This document shows, in pieces, positions 15,083 to 23,128 of a stretch of DNA of 64,000 nucleotides (its first letter is position 1; each line of letters begins with the position of its first letter). The notes below the pieces were generated by a model. The model was not told where the DNA came from. It worked only from the letters and a program-made list of their open reading frames with translations, and searched no databases. The DNA lies in assembly GCF_002979555.1 (NCBI RefSeq), contig NZ_PCOZ01000012.1, forward strand, positions 62,001 to 126,000, given 5' to 3'. A program made the position numbers and the translations under genes. The stretch is from Pseudomonas sp. MYb60 (GTDB taxonomy: Bacteria > Pseudomonadota > Gammaproteobacteria > Pseudomonadales > Pseudomonadaceae).

Positions 15083-16690
15083 TTAGTGGCGGAAGTGGCG
15101 CATGCCAGTGAACACCATGGCGATGCCGGCTTCGTCGGCAGCTGCGATGACTTCGGCATCACGCATCGAACCACCCGGTTGGATCACGGCGGTCACACCG
15201 GCTTTCGCGGCGTTGTCCAGGCCATCGCGGAACGGGAAGAACGCATCAGACGCCATCACCGAGCCCACTACCTGCAGACCCGCATGCTCAGCCTTGATCG
15301 CGGCGATACGCGCCGAGTTCACGCGGCTCATCTGGCCGGCGCCGACACCGATGGTCTGGCGGTTCTTGGCGTAGACGATGGCATTGGATTTAACGTACTT
15401 GGCCACTTTCCAGGCGAAGATCAGGTCGTTGATCTCTTGCTCGGTCGGGGCGCGCTTGGTCACGACCTTGAGGTCTTCACTACCGATCATGCCGATGTCG
15501 CGGCTCTGTACCAGCAGGCCGCCGTTGACGCGTTTGTAGTCCCAGGCCGCAGCGCGGTCAGCCGACCACTCGCCGCAGGCCAGCAGGCGTACATTGGCTT
15601 TGGCCGCCACGATGGCGCGGGCCTCGATGCTCACGGATGGCGCGATGATCACTTCCACGAACTGACGCTCGACGATCGCCTTGGCGGTCTCGGCATCCAG
15701 TTCACGGTTGAAGGCGATGATGCCGCCAAACGCCGATTCGGTGTCGGTGGCATAGGCCAGTTCGTATGCCTGGCGGATACCGCCTTCAGCGTCCGGGCTC
15801 ACGGCCACGCCGCACGGGTTGGCGTGCTTGACGATCACGCAGGCCGGCTTGACGAAGCTCTTCACACATTCCAGCGCAGCGTCGGTGTCGGCCACGTTGT
15901 TGTAGGACAGTTCCTTGCCTTGCAATTGGGTCGCGGTGGCGATGCCCACTTCGGCTGGCTTGGCCTCTACGTAGAACGCCGCGCTCTGGTGCGGGTTCTC
16001 GCCGTAGCGCATTTCCTGGGCCTTGATGAACTGGCTGTTGAAGGTGCGCGGGAACTGGCTGCGGCCTTCGGTCGACAGGGTTTCAGCGGCCTGGTCAACG
16101 GTGCCCATGTAGTTGGCGATCATGCCGTCGTAGGCGGCGGTGTGCTCGAACGCCTTGAGCATCAGGTCGAAGCGCTGGGCGTAGGTCAGGCCGCCGGCTT
16201 TCAGGCCTTCGAGTACATTGGCGTAGTCGCTGGCGTTGACCACGATGGCCACGTCCTTGTGGTTCTTGGCTGCCGAGCGAACCATGGTCGGGCCGCCGAT
16301 ATCGATGTTTTCGATGGCGGTCGGCAGGTCGCAGCCTGGCTTGTTGATGGTGGCCTCGAACGGGTACAGGTTGACGGCTACCAGGTCGATCGGCTTGATG
16401 CCGTGCTCGGCCATGATCGCGTCGTCGGTACCGCGACGGCCGAGGATGCCGCCGTGGATTTTCGGGTGCAGGGTCTTGACCCGACCGTCCATCATTTCTG
16501 CGAAACCGGTGTAGTCCGCCACTTCCACTGCGGCCACGCCGTTGTCCTGCAGCAGTTTGAAGGTCCCGCCCGTGGAGAGGATTTCCACGCCCAGGGCTTC
16601 CAGCTCCCGGGCAAATTCGAGGATGCCGGTCTTGTCGGAAACGCTGATCAAGGCGCGGCGGATCGGCAGGCGGGTAGTCTGGTCGGTCAT
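15083..16690 (-). CDS. purH: Bifunctional AICAR transformylase / IMP cyclohydrolase
   Basis: PurH (535 residues) carries out the last two steps to IMP. The N-terminal IMP cyclohydrolase domain shows RALISVSDKTGILEFAREL and KTLHPKIHGGILGRRG. The C-terminal transformylase shows the catalytic KHANPCG. I chose the ATG at 16690 (MTDQTTRLPIRRAL); a longer frame to 16837 would run into the fis gene and gives non-family sequence. The length equals that I recall for P. aeruginosa PurH. Confidence 0.97.
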   Translation of the reverse strand: MTDQTTRLPIRRALISVSDKTGILEFARELEALGVEILSTGGTFKLLQDNGVAAVEVADYTGFAEMMDGRVKTLHPKIHGGILGRRGTDDAIMAEHGIKPIDLVAVNLYPFEATINKPGCDLPTAIENIDIGGPTMVRSAAKNHKDVAIVVNASDYANVLEGLKAGGLTYAQRFDLMLKAFEHTAAYDGMIANYMGTVDQAAETLSTEGRSQFPRTFNSQFIKAQEMRYGENPHQSAAFYVEAKPAEVGIATATQLQGKELSYNNVADTDAALECVKSFVKPACVIVKHANPCGVAVSPDAEGGIRQAYELAYATDTESAFGGIIAFNRELDAETAKAIVERQFVEVIIAPSVSIEARAIVAAKANVRLLACGEWSADRAAAWDYKRVNGGLLVQSRDIGMIGSEDLKVVTKRAPTEQEINDLIFAWKVAKYVKSNAIVYAKNRQTIGVGAGQMSRVNSARIAAIKAEHAGLQVVGSVMASDAFFPFRDGLDNAAKAGVTAVIQPGGSMRDAEVIAAADEAGIAMVFTGMRHFRH

Positions 16691-16724
16691 TTCAATTTCC
16701 ATCAAAAGCAAAGGAGTCAGCAAA

Positions 16725-16755
16725 AAAGGCGACCGTTTTTTACGCGGGCGCCTTT
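16725..16755 (-). terminator. Hairpin with T-run between fis and purH
   Basis: On the minus strand AAAGGCG and CGCCTTT pair around a 17-base loop, followed by TTT (six T in all at 16722-16727). It lies 18 bases past the fis stop and 35 bases before the purH start. It is a likely fis terminator or partial attenuator. Confidence 0.6.
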
Positions 16756-16772
16756 CTGGTTTGATTGAATGC

Positions 16773-17093
16773 TTACAACAAATCGTACTGCTTGAGCTTT
16801 TTGCGCAAGGTGCCACGGTTGAGGCCCAGCAGCTCACTGGCTTTGGTCTGGTTGCCCTTCACGTAGTTCATCACGCTTTCGAGCAAGGGCGCCTCGACTT
16901 CGGAGAGCACCAGGTTGTACACGTCCGTGACGGAAGCGCCCTCAAGGTGGGCGAAATAATTGTGCAGCGCCTTCTCGACACTCCCGCGAAGGGTCTGGCC
17001 TTCTTCGCTCGGCGTGTTCAGGTGCTGTTTCAAATTGACGTTGTCGCTCACGGGTGTTGTTCCACTCACTAAAGTCTCGGTCATCATCGTCAT
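16773..17093 (-). CDS. fis: DNA-binding protein Fis
   Basis: Fis (106 residues) is a nucleoid protein that bends DNA and tunes rRNA and recombination loci. The C-terminal helix-turn-helix GNQTKASELLGLNRGTLRKK is clear. The N-terminus (MTMMTETLVSG) matches the Pseudomonas form. The start overlaps the dusB stop by 4 bases, reproducing the dusB-fis operon known from enteric bacteria. Confidence 0.96.
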   Translation of the reverse strand: MTMMTETLVSGTTPVSDNVNLKQHLNTPSEEGQTLRGSVEKALHNYFAHLEGASVTDVYNLVLSEVEAPLLESVMNYVKGNQTKASELLGLNRGTLRKKLKQYDLL

Positions 17094-18103
17094 GCGGCCA
17101 CCCCCTCTCCGTCCCCTGTCCCCAGGCTCTTGTAACGCTCGCTGAAGAACTCACGAACGTTGGCGCACTGTGCTTCCGTATCATCCAAACGATTGAAGTG
17201 GGCGCGAAACTCCCTGGCGCCCGGCAGGGTTGCGAGATACCAGCCGACATGCTTTCGAGCAATGCGGACTCCCATCACGTCTCCGTAGAAAGCGTGCAGG
17301 GCGGCCAGATGCTCTAGCAGAATACGTTCCACCTCGATCAGCGCCGGTGCCGGCAATACTTCGCCGGTACGCAGGAAATGCTCGATCTCACGAAAAATCC
17401 ATGGACGCCCCTGGGCGGCCCGGCCAATCAACAGGCCGTCGGCACCGGTTGCGTTGAGCACGCGCCGGGCTTTCTCGGCCGAGTCGATGTCGCCATTGGC
17501 AAAGACGGGCATCGACACCGCCTGCTTGATCGCGGCGATGGTGTCGTACTCGGCTTCACCGGTATAAAGGTCGGCGCGGGTGCGGCCATGCACCGCCAGC
17601 GCTGTAATGCCTGCCTGTTCGGCGATCTTCGCCACCGTCAGGCCGTTCTTGTTGTCCCGGTCCCAGCCGGTACGGATCTTCAGGGTCACCGGCACATCGA
17701 CTGCGGCGACAACGGCCTGCAGGATCTCGGCAACCAACTGTTCATCTTTCAACAGCGCGGAACCGGCGGCCTTGTTGCAGACCTTCTTGGCCGGGCAGCC
17801 CATGTTGATGTCGATGATCTGCGCCCCCAACTCCACGTTGGCCCGGGCCGCATCCGCCAGCATCTGCGCGTCACCACCGGCGATCTGTACCGAGCGGGGC
17901 TCGGGATCACCTTCGTGGATCATGCGCATGCGCGACTTGCGGGTGTTCCACAAGCTCATGTCGCTGGTGACCATTTCCGAGACTACAAGACCTGCGCCCA
18001 AACGCTTGCACAGCTGACGAAAGGGCTGGTCGGTGACGCCCGCCATTGGGGCGAGAATCAAGCCGTTCTGCAATGTATATGGGCCGATGCGTACCGCCGA
18101 CAT
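17090..18103 (-). CDS. dusB: tRNA-dihydrouridine synthase B
   Basis: DusB (337 residues) is an FMN enzyme that reduces U17-type uridines in the tRNA D-loop. The start is PYTLQNGLILAPMAGVTDQP. The catalytic Cys is in MGCPAKKVCNKAAGSALL. GRAAQGRPWIF is a late family motif. Followed by fis with a 4-base overlap. The region 18104-18288 upstream is AT-richer and should carry the dusB-fis promoter. Confidence 0.95.
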   Translation of the reverse strand: MSAVRIGPYTLQNGLILAPMAGVTDQPFRQLCKRLGAGLVVSEMVTSDMSLWNTRKSRMRMIHEGDPEPRSVQIAGGDAQMLADAARANVELGAQIIDINMGCPAKKVCNKAAGSALLKDEQLVAEILQAVVAAVDVPVTLKIRTGWDRDNKNGLTVAKIAEQAGITALAVHGRTRADLYTGEAEYDTIAAIKQAVSMPVFANGDIDSAEKARRVLNATGADGLLIGRAAQGRPWIFREIEHFLRTGEVLPAPALIEVERILLEHLAALHAFYGDVMGVRIARKHVGWYLATLPGAREFRAHFNRLDDTEAQCANVREFFSERYKSLGTGDGEGVAA

Positions 18104-18288
18104 AGGACTTCCCTGTTGTGGGGCCGGATCATTAGAGTTCGAAAAAGGGTTGGCATGATACCCGCTCTCGATGACTGGATAAAGGCTGAATTGGATAAAA
18201 TCTGAACAGTTATTTCTTTATCGCTGCCGGTTTGGTTGGCGGGGGTGAAGTCAAGAATCCGCCGTCAAACCTCAGGGCGTGAACCGAT
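18104..18288 (-). promoter_or_regulatory. Probable dusB-fis promoter region
   Basis: A 185-base gap separates the DUF3426 gene stop from dusB. On the minus strand TATCAT (complement of 18155-18160) followed by AT-poor sequence is a possible -10 element about 50 bases before dusB. I see no strong -35, so the exact promoter is uncertain. Confidence 0.35.
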
Positions 18289-19518
18289 TCACTCGGGCGA
18301 GTGGAAGCTCAGGCTGTAATTCACGGCTTTATTGCCCGGATCGAGGATGTCCAGGGAGATGTGGATGGGGGTCTGCGATGGCATTTCGCTCACGCCGGCC
18401 AGTTCGCCACTGAGGTATTCGGCTGGCTTGAAGCGCCGACTGGCGATCAGGCCGCCGTTCAAGTCGGCAAAGCGCAGCTCCAGCAGCGGGAAGGGTTGGG
18501 AGAAGGTCGCACGGTTGTAGATGATTGCGTCCACCACCAAGGCCCCGGCGAACTCCGGATGACTGCGCACCACCAGGTTGCTGCTCTTGATGTGGGCGAT
18601 ATCGACCCGTGACGGCACGGTGCAGCCCAGTGTGGGGCACAGTTGCTGGAACCAGGGGCGGTACGCGTCCTGGCGCGCCAATTCGTCGAATTGGTAGGCA
18701 ATGTACTGACCGGCAAGGCCGGCGGCGGCAAGCAGCACCAGCACGATCCAGAGCAGGCGACGGCCCCAGCTTGCTGAGCGCTTTTGCGCATAGAGGTGCA
18801 GCGGGTCGTCTTCCAGGTCCTGGAGGATATCGTCGTGCATGCCGGCGTCGGTGCGCGGGCGTTTGCGGCGTGGTTGCGGGCGCTCCTCGGGTTCGACGTC
18901 GTCCGCTGACTGGGTCAGGGGGGTGAAGGGCGGGTCGATCTCCTCATCGTCGAGCGTTGAGCGCAATGGTGGCTCATCATCGAAGTCATCGGTATGCGCT
19001 GACATCGACGGTTCGGTGCGCTCCCGGCCTGCCGGTGCCTTGGCAGGTTCGTCTTCAACAGGTTGGATGCGTTCTTCGGGCGGCTCGCTGAACAGGCTCG
19101 AGGCCCATTTTTCTTCCTCGGACCTGGCCGTTTCGCGGCTGGCACTGAGGGTGTCGTCCATTTGCCGACGCTCGGCGCCGGGTTGGCGACGCTCCGCGCC
19201 GGGGGGCAGCATGTGCTGAATCTCGCGGCGTTCAAGCTTGGCCAGTTCTACATCCAGGTCCAGGTTGTCCAGGTCCAGCTCTTCGGCGGTCCATTGCTTC
19301 TGGCTGATGGCGCGTGGGGGCTCGACAGCCGGCTCGACAGTCGGCAACTCAGCATCCGGCGCACCCGCGCGCTGCTGCTCCAGCAACTGGCGGGCAGCAT
19401 TGAACACTTGCAGGCACGAGCCGCAGCGCACCACGCCGCGAGCCACGCTCAACTGGGCGTGGTTGACGCGAAAGCGGGTCTGGCAATGCGGGCACTGGGT
19501 GACGAAACTGTCGGTCAT
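18289..19518 (-). CDS. Zinc-ribbon and DUF3426 membrane protein
   Basis: A 409-residue protein starting MTDSFVTQCPHCQTRFRVN. The N-terminal MJ0042-type zinc ribbon has CPHC and CGSC pairs (about residues 9-12 and 33-36). A long acidic, proline-rich linker follows. One transmembrane helix (LLWIVLVLLAAAGLAGQYIAYQ) near residue 260 precedes a C-terminal DUF3426 domain, probably periplasmic. Function is unknown; the gene is conserved between prmA and dusB in Pseudomonas. The start at 19518 is preferred over 19539 because the zinc ribbon begins there. Confidence 0.85.
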   Translation of the reverse strand: MTDSFVTQCPHCQTRFRVNHAQLSVARGVVRCGSCLQVFNAARQLLEQQRAGAPDAELPTVEPAVEPPRAISQKQWTAEELDLDNLDLDVELAKLERREIQHMLPPGAERRQPGAERRQMDDTLSASRETARSEEEKWASSLFSEPPEERIQPVEDEPAKAPAGRERTEPSMSAHTDDFDDEPPLRSTLDDEEIDPPFTPLTQSADDVEPEERPQPRRKRPRTDAGMHDDILQDLEDDPLHLYAQKRSASWGRRLLWIVLVLLAAAGLAGQYIAYQFDELARQDAYRPWFQQLCPTLGCTVPSRVDIAHIKSSNLVVRSHPEFAGALVVDAIIYNRATFSQPFPLLELRFADLNGGLIASRRFKPAEYLSGELAGVSEMPSQTPIHISLDILDPGNKAVNYSLSFHSPE

Positions 19519-19548
19519 GCGGCCATCCGATTCAGGCAAGCGCTCATT

Positions 19549-20427
19549 CTAGCGCCGACGACCGCTGATGCGTACCCAGCCGTCGCGGTTGGCGATCGGG
19601 TCCAGGTCGAAATCCTTGGCGTAGGCGGCGGCCACGTCTTCACCCTGTTCGGCGAGGATGCCCGACAGCGCCAGGCGCCCGCCCGGCTTGACCAGGCTCG
19701 ACAGCTGCGGCGCCAGGGAAACCAGCGGCCCGGCGAGGATATTGGCCACCAGGACGTCTGCCTGCACCTGGGGCAGGTCCTCAGGCAGGTAAAGTGGGAA
19801 TTTGCCTTCAGGAATGTTGTTGCGCCCGGCGTTATCGCGGGAGGCTTCAAGGGCCTGCACGTCGATGTCGGTACCCACCGCTTCCTTGGCGCCCAGCAAT
19901 AAAGCGGCAATCGCCAAAATGCCCGAGCCGCAGCCAAAGTCCAGCACGTGGCTGTCACTCAGGTCCTGGCCGTCGAGCCATTCCAGGCACAGCGCGGTGG
20001 TGGGGTGGGTGCCGGTGCCGAACGCCAGGCCCGGGTCGAGCAGCAGGTTGACGGCGTCCGGTTCGGGCGCGGCGTGCCAGCTCGGCACGATCCACAGGCG
20101 CTGGCCGAAACGCATCGGCTGGAAGTTGTCCATCCAGCTGCGCTCCCAGTCCTGGTCTTCGATCACTTCGCTGTGATGCTCCGGCAACGGGCCACCCGTG
20201 AGCAGTTCCATGTGGGCCAGTACGGCGGCAGCGTCGGTGCCGTCTTCGAACAGGGCCAGCAGGTGGGTATGGGACCACAGCGGGGTGGTATTGAGCTCGG
20301 GTTCGAAGATCGGCTGGTCTTCGGCGTCCATGAAGGTGACCGACACAGCGCCCACTTCGAGGAACGCGTCTTCGTAGGTTTCGGCTTGTTCTGGGCTGAT
20401 GGCGAGACGGACTTGCAGCCAAGGCAT
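19549..20427 (-). CDS. prmA: Ribosomal protein L11 methyltransferase
   Basis: PrmA (292 residues) trimethylates ribosomal protein L11. The N-terminus MPWLQVRLAISPEQAETYED is typical. The SAM site is seen as LDFGCGSGILAIAALLLGA after LDPGLAFGTGTHPTTALCLE. I chose the ATG at 20427; the frame extends further upstream, but that part is not family-like and crosses a half REP. Confidence 0.96.
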   Translation of the reverse strand: MPWLQVRLAISPEQAETYEDAFLEVGAVSVTFMDAEDQPIFEPELNTTPLWSHTHLLALFEDGTDAAAVLAHMELLTGGPLPEHHSEVIEDQDWERSWMDNFQPMRFGQRLWIVPSWHAAPEPDAVNLLLDPGLAFGTGTHPTTALCLEWLDGQDLSDSHVLDFGCGSGILAIAALLLGAKEAVGTDIDVQALEASRDNAGRNNIPEGKFPLYLPEDLPQVQADVLVANILAGPLVSLAPQLSSLVKPGGRLALSGILAEQGEDVAAAYAKDFDLDPIANRDGWVRISGRRR

Positions 20428-20521
20428 GGCGGGCACCTTTGAAAAAATTGAATGTGCGACGAGAGGGCCGCGAAAGGGCGCAAGTTTACGCGAGCGCACA
20501 GAAGAAGACGACATACACCGA

Positions 20522-20540
20522 TCAAATGTGGGAGGGGGCT
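20522..20540. repeat. Half REP sequence upstream of prmA
   Basis: TCAAATGTGGGAGGGGGCT is one REP arm of the 2652-2746 family without its complementary arm, lying between the prmA start and the accC terminator. Confidence 0.6.
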
Positions 20541-20572
20541 GTGTACATCCAGGAAATGCAGGGCCCAGAAAC

Positions 20573-20600
20573 AACAAAACCGCCCGAAGGCGGTTTTGTT
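20573..20600 (-). terminator. Terminator of the accB-accC operon
   Basis: A perfect 12-bp stem (AACAAAACCGCC with GGCGGTTTTGTT) with loop CGAA lies 12 bases past the accC stop. On the minus strand the 3' side is T-rich (TTTTGTTGTTTCT), as expected for a Rho-independent terminator. Confidence 0.88.
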
Positions 20601-20611
20601 GGGTGGAGCAC

Positions 20612-21973
20612 TTACTGGTTGGCCAGCTTGTGTTCCAGGTAGTGAATGTTCACACCACCTTCGCAGAAGCCTTCATCACGAACCAGGTCCCGGTGCAGCG
20701 GGATGTTGGTCTTGATGCCGTCAACCACGATTTCGTCCAGGGCGTTGCGCATACGGGCCATGGCCTCGTCGCGGGTGGCGCCCCAGGTGATCAGCTTGCC
20801 GATCAGCGAGTCGTAGTTGGACGGAACCTTGTAGCCGCTGTACAGGTGCGAATCCACACGCACGCCGTTGCCGCCGGGCGCGTGGAAATGCTTGACCAGG
20901 CCAGGGCTTGGGATAAAGGTCTTCGGGTCTTCGGCGTTGATCCGGCACTCCAGGGAGTGGCCATGGATCTTCACGTCGTCCTGGGTGAAGGACAGCGGGT
21001 TGCCGGCGGCGATGCTCAGCATCTCCTTGACGATGTCGATACCGGTGACCATCTCCGACACCGGGTGTTCTACCTGCACGCGAGTGTTCATCTCGATGAA
21101 GTAGAAACGACCGTTCTCGTAGAGGAACTCGAAAGTGCCAGCGCCACGGTAGTTGATGTCGATGCATGCCTTGACGCAGCGAGCCAGGACTTCCTGGCGA
21201 GCTTTTTCGTCCAGGCCGGGTGCCGGCGCTTCTTCCAGTACCTTCTGGTGACGACGTTGCAGCGAGCAATCGCGGTCGCCCAGGTGGATGGCACTGCCCT
21301 GGCCGTCGGACAATACCTGCACTTCCACGTGACGTGGGTTGGTCAGGTATTTTTCCAGGTAGACCATCGGGTTGTTGAACCAGGCACCGGCTTCGGAACG
21401 GGTCTGCTTGGCAGCCTCGATCAGGTCCTCTTCCTTGTGCACCACACGCATGCCGCGACCACCACCGCCACCGGCGGCCTTGATGATCACCGGGTAACCG
21501 ACTTCGCGACCAATGCGCAGGGCGGTTTCCTCGTCTTCCGGCAGAGGGCCGTCGGAACCAGGAACAGTGGGCACGCCGGCCGCGATCATCGCGTCCTTGG
21601 CCGAAACCTTGTCGCCCATCAGGCGGATGGTCTCGGCTTTAGGGCCGATGAACGTGAAACCGGATTTTTCCACCTGGTCGACGAAGTCGGCGTTTTCCGC
21701 GAGGAAACCGTAGCCAGGGTGGATAGCAGTAGCGCCGGTCACTTCTGCCGCGGCGATGATGCTTGGGACTTTCAGGTACGAGTTCGTGGCCAGTGGCGGG
21801 CCGATGCAGATGCTTTCGTCCGCCAGTTTCACGTGCATCAGTTCCGAGTCGGCCGTCGAGTAAACAGCGACGGTCTTGATGCCTTGTTCCTTACAGGCGC
21901 GCAGGATTCGCAGGGCGATTTCACCGCGGTTGGCGATCAGGACTTTTTCCAGTTTCTTCGCAGGTTTCAACAT
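20612..21973 (-). CDS. accC: Biotin carboxylase subunit of acetyl-CoA carboxylase
   Basis: AccC (453 residues) carboxylates biotin on AccB with ATP and bicarbonate, the first half-reaction of malonyl-CoA synthesis. Motifs: LEKVLIANRGEIALRILRA at the N-terminus, the ATP-grasp glycine loop IKAAGGGGGRGMRVV, and EMNTRVQVEHPVSEM. I chose the ATG at 21973, with GGAG upstream. An in-frame TTG at 21994 overlaps the accB stop and is less likely. Confidence 0.97.
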   Translation of the reverse strand: MLKPAKKLEKVLIANRGEIALRILRACKEQGIKTVAVYSTADSELMHVKLADESICIGPPLATNSYLKVPSIIAAAEVTGATAIHPGYGFLAENADFVDQVEKSGFTFIGPKAETIRLMGDKVSAKDAMIAAGVPTVPGSDGPLPEDEETALRIGREVGYPVIIKAAGGGGGRGMRVVHKEEDLIEAAKQTRSEAGAWFNNPMVYLEKYLTNPRHVEVQVLSDGQGSAIHLGDRDCSLQRRHQKVLEEAPAPGLDEKARQEVLARCVKACIDINYRGAGTFEFLYENGRFYFIEMNTRVQVEHPVSEMVTGIDIVKEMLSIAAGNPLSFTQDDVKIHGHSLECRINAEDPKTFIPSPGLVKHFHAPGGNGVRVDSHLYSGYKVPSNYDSLIGKLITWGATRDEAMARMRNALDEIVVDGIKTNIPLHRDLVRDEGFCEGGVNIHYLEHKLANQ

Positions 21974-21990
21974 CGAAGGCACTCCGCGGT

Positions 21991-22452
21991 TCAAACGATG
22001 GTGAACAGCGGCTGGTCGTACTCAACCGGCTGACCGTTTTCTACCAGGATGGATTCGATCACGCCGGCTTTTTCAGCAGTGATGTGGTTCATCATCTTCA
22101 TCGCTTCAACGATGCAGATGGTGTCGCCCACTTTCACGGTTGCGCCGACTTCTACGAAGGCTGGCGAGGTCGGTGCCGGGGTGCGGTAGAAGGTACCGAC
22201 CATTGGCGACTTGACCACGAAGCCGTTCAGCGCCGGGGCAGCCGGTGCTGCTGGAGCAGCGGCGGCGGCAGGTGCGGCAGCCGGGGCAGCAGCGGCTGGC
22301 GCTTGCATCGGCTGTGGCGCGTAGAACTGTTGGGCCGGGGTCTTGCTGTGGCGGCTGATCCGTACGGACTCTTCGCCTTCCTTGATTTCCAGCTCGTCGA
22401 TACCGGACTCTTCCAGCAGTTCGATCAGTTTCTTAACTTTACGGATATCCAT
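21991..22452 (-). CDS. accB: Biotin carboxyl carrier protein of acetyl-CoA carboxylase
   Basis: AccB (153 residues) carries biotin on Lys119 in VEAMKMMNHI. The N-terminal domain MDIRKVKKLIELLEESG is followed by an Ala/Pro-rich flexible linker (about residues 49-74) and the C-terminal biotinyl domain with its usual thumb. Operon with accC (18 bases between stop and start) and just downstream of aroQ. Confidence 0.97.
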   Translation of the reverse strand: MDIRKVKKLIELLEESGIDELEIKEGEESVRISRHSKTPAQQFYAPQPMQAPAAAAPAAAPAAAAAPAAPAAPALNGFVVKSPMVGTFYRTPAPTSPAFVEVGATVKVGDTICIVEAMKMMNHITAEKAGVIESILVENGQPVEYDQPLFTIV

Positions 22453-22476
22453 GAATCATCAACTCCCAAGGGTCGG

Positions 22477-22932
22477 TCAGGGGCGCTTGGCCGGTTGTTC
22501 AAGTTGTTCCAGGGCGGCCTCCAGGGCCAGTCGGTAACCGCTGGCGCCAAGGCCGCAGATCACTCCCACCGCTACGTCGGAGAAGTAAGAGTGATGGCGG
22601 AAAGCTTCGCGTTTGTGCACGTTGGACAAATGCACTTCGATGAATGGGATGCTCACCGCCAGCAGCGCGTCACGTAATGCAACGCTTGTATGCGTAAAAG
22701 CGGCGGGATTGATCAGGATGAAGTCCACGCCTTCACCGCGGGCGGCGTGAATGCGATCAATCAATTCGTACTCGGCATTGCTTTGCAGGTAGAGCAGATG
22801 ATGGCCGGCTTCACGGGCCCTGCGTTCCAGATCGAGGTTGATCTGTTCCAGGGTGACTGCCCCGTAGACGCCCGGTTCACGGGTGCCGAGCAGGTTCAGG
22901 TTGGGTCCGTGCAGAACCAGAAAGGTCGCCAT
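22477..22932 (-). CDS. aroQ: 3-dehydroquinate dehydratase, type II
   Basis: AroQ (151 residues) makes 3-dehydroshikimate in the shikimate pathway. Type II signatures are visible: LVLHGPNLNLLGTREPGVYG with the catalytic Tyr, INPAAFTHTSVALRDAL, and EVHLSNVHKREAFRHHSY. Placed before accB-accC in the usual Pseudomonas order, with 24 bases to accB. The region 22933-23128 upstream should hold the promoter. Confidence 0.96.
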   Translation of the reverse strand: MATFLVLHGPNLNLLGTREPGVYGAVTLEQINLDLERRAREAGHHLLYLQSNAEYELIDRIHAARGEGVDFILINPAAFTHTSVALRDALLAVSIPFIEVHLSNVHKREAFRHHSYFSDVAVGVICGLGASGYRLALEAALEQLEQPAKRP

Positions 22933-23128
22933 CGGCTGTTCCTTGTTATGGATGTGGGTACGACAGAACCCGGCGACTATGCCGCAAAGCCTTTGTGACT
23001 GTCCAGTTCTATGCAGTAGGCAGCACGATTAGCGAGGATAGCGCAAAATTTGTGACTAAGGCCTCGAATCCGGTCATTGGCAACACAGTCTTGAATCCAA
23101 TGGAGATCAAATGTGGCACATGATTGAG

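Noticed and set aside
14978..16768. 596-codon open frame on the plus strand opposite purH
   Set aside because: Complement of a conserved enzyme gene, starting inside a REPIN. No ribosome binding site and no recognisable domain.
20399..22033. 544-codon open frame on the plus strand opposite accC
   Set aside because: Spans the accC terminator and the accC gene in antisense; a codon-bias artefact.
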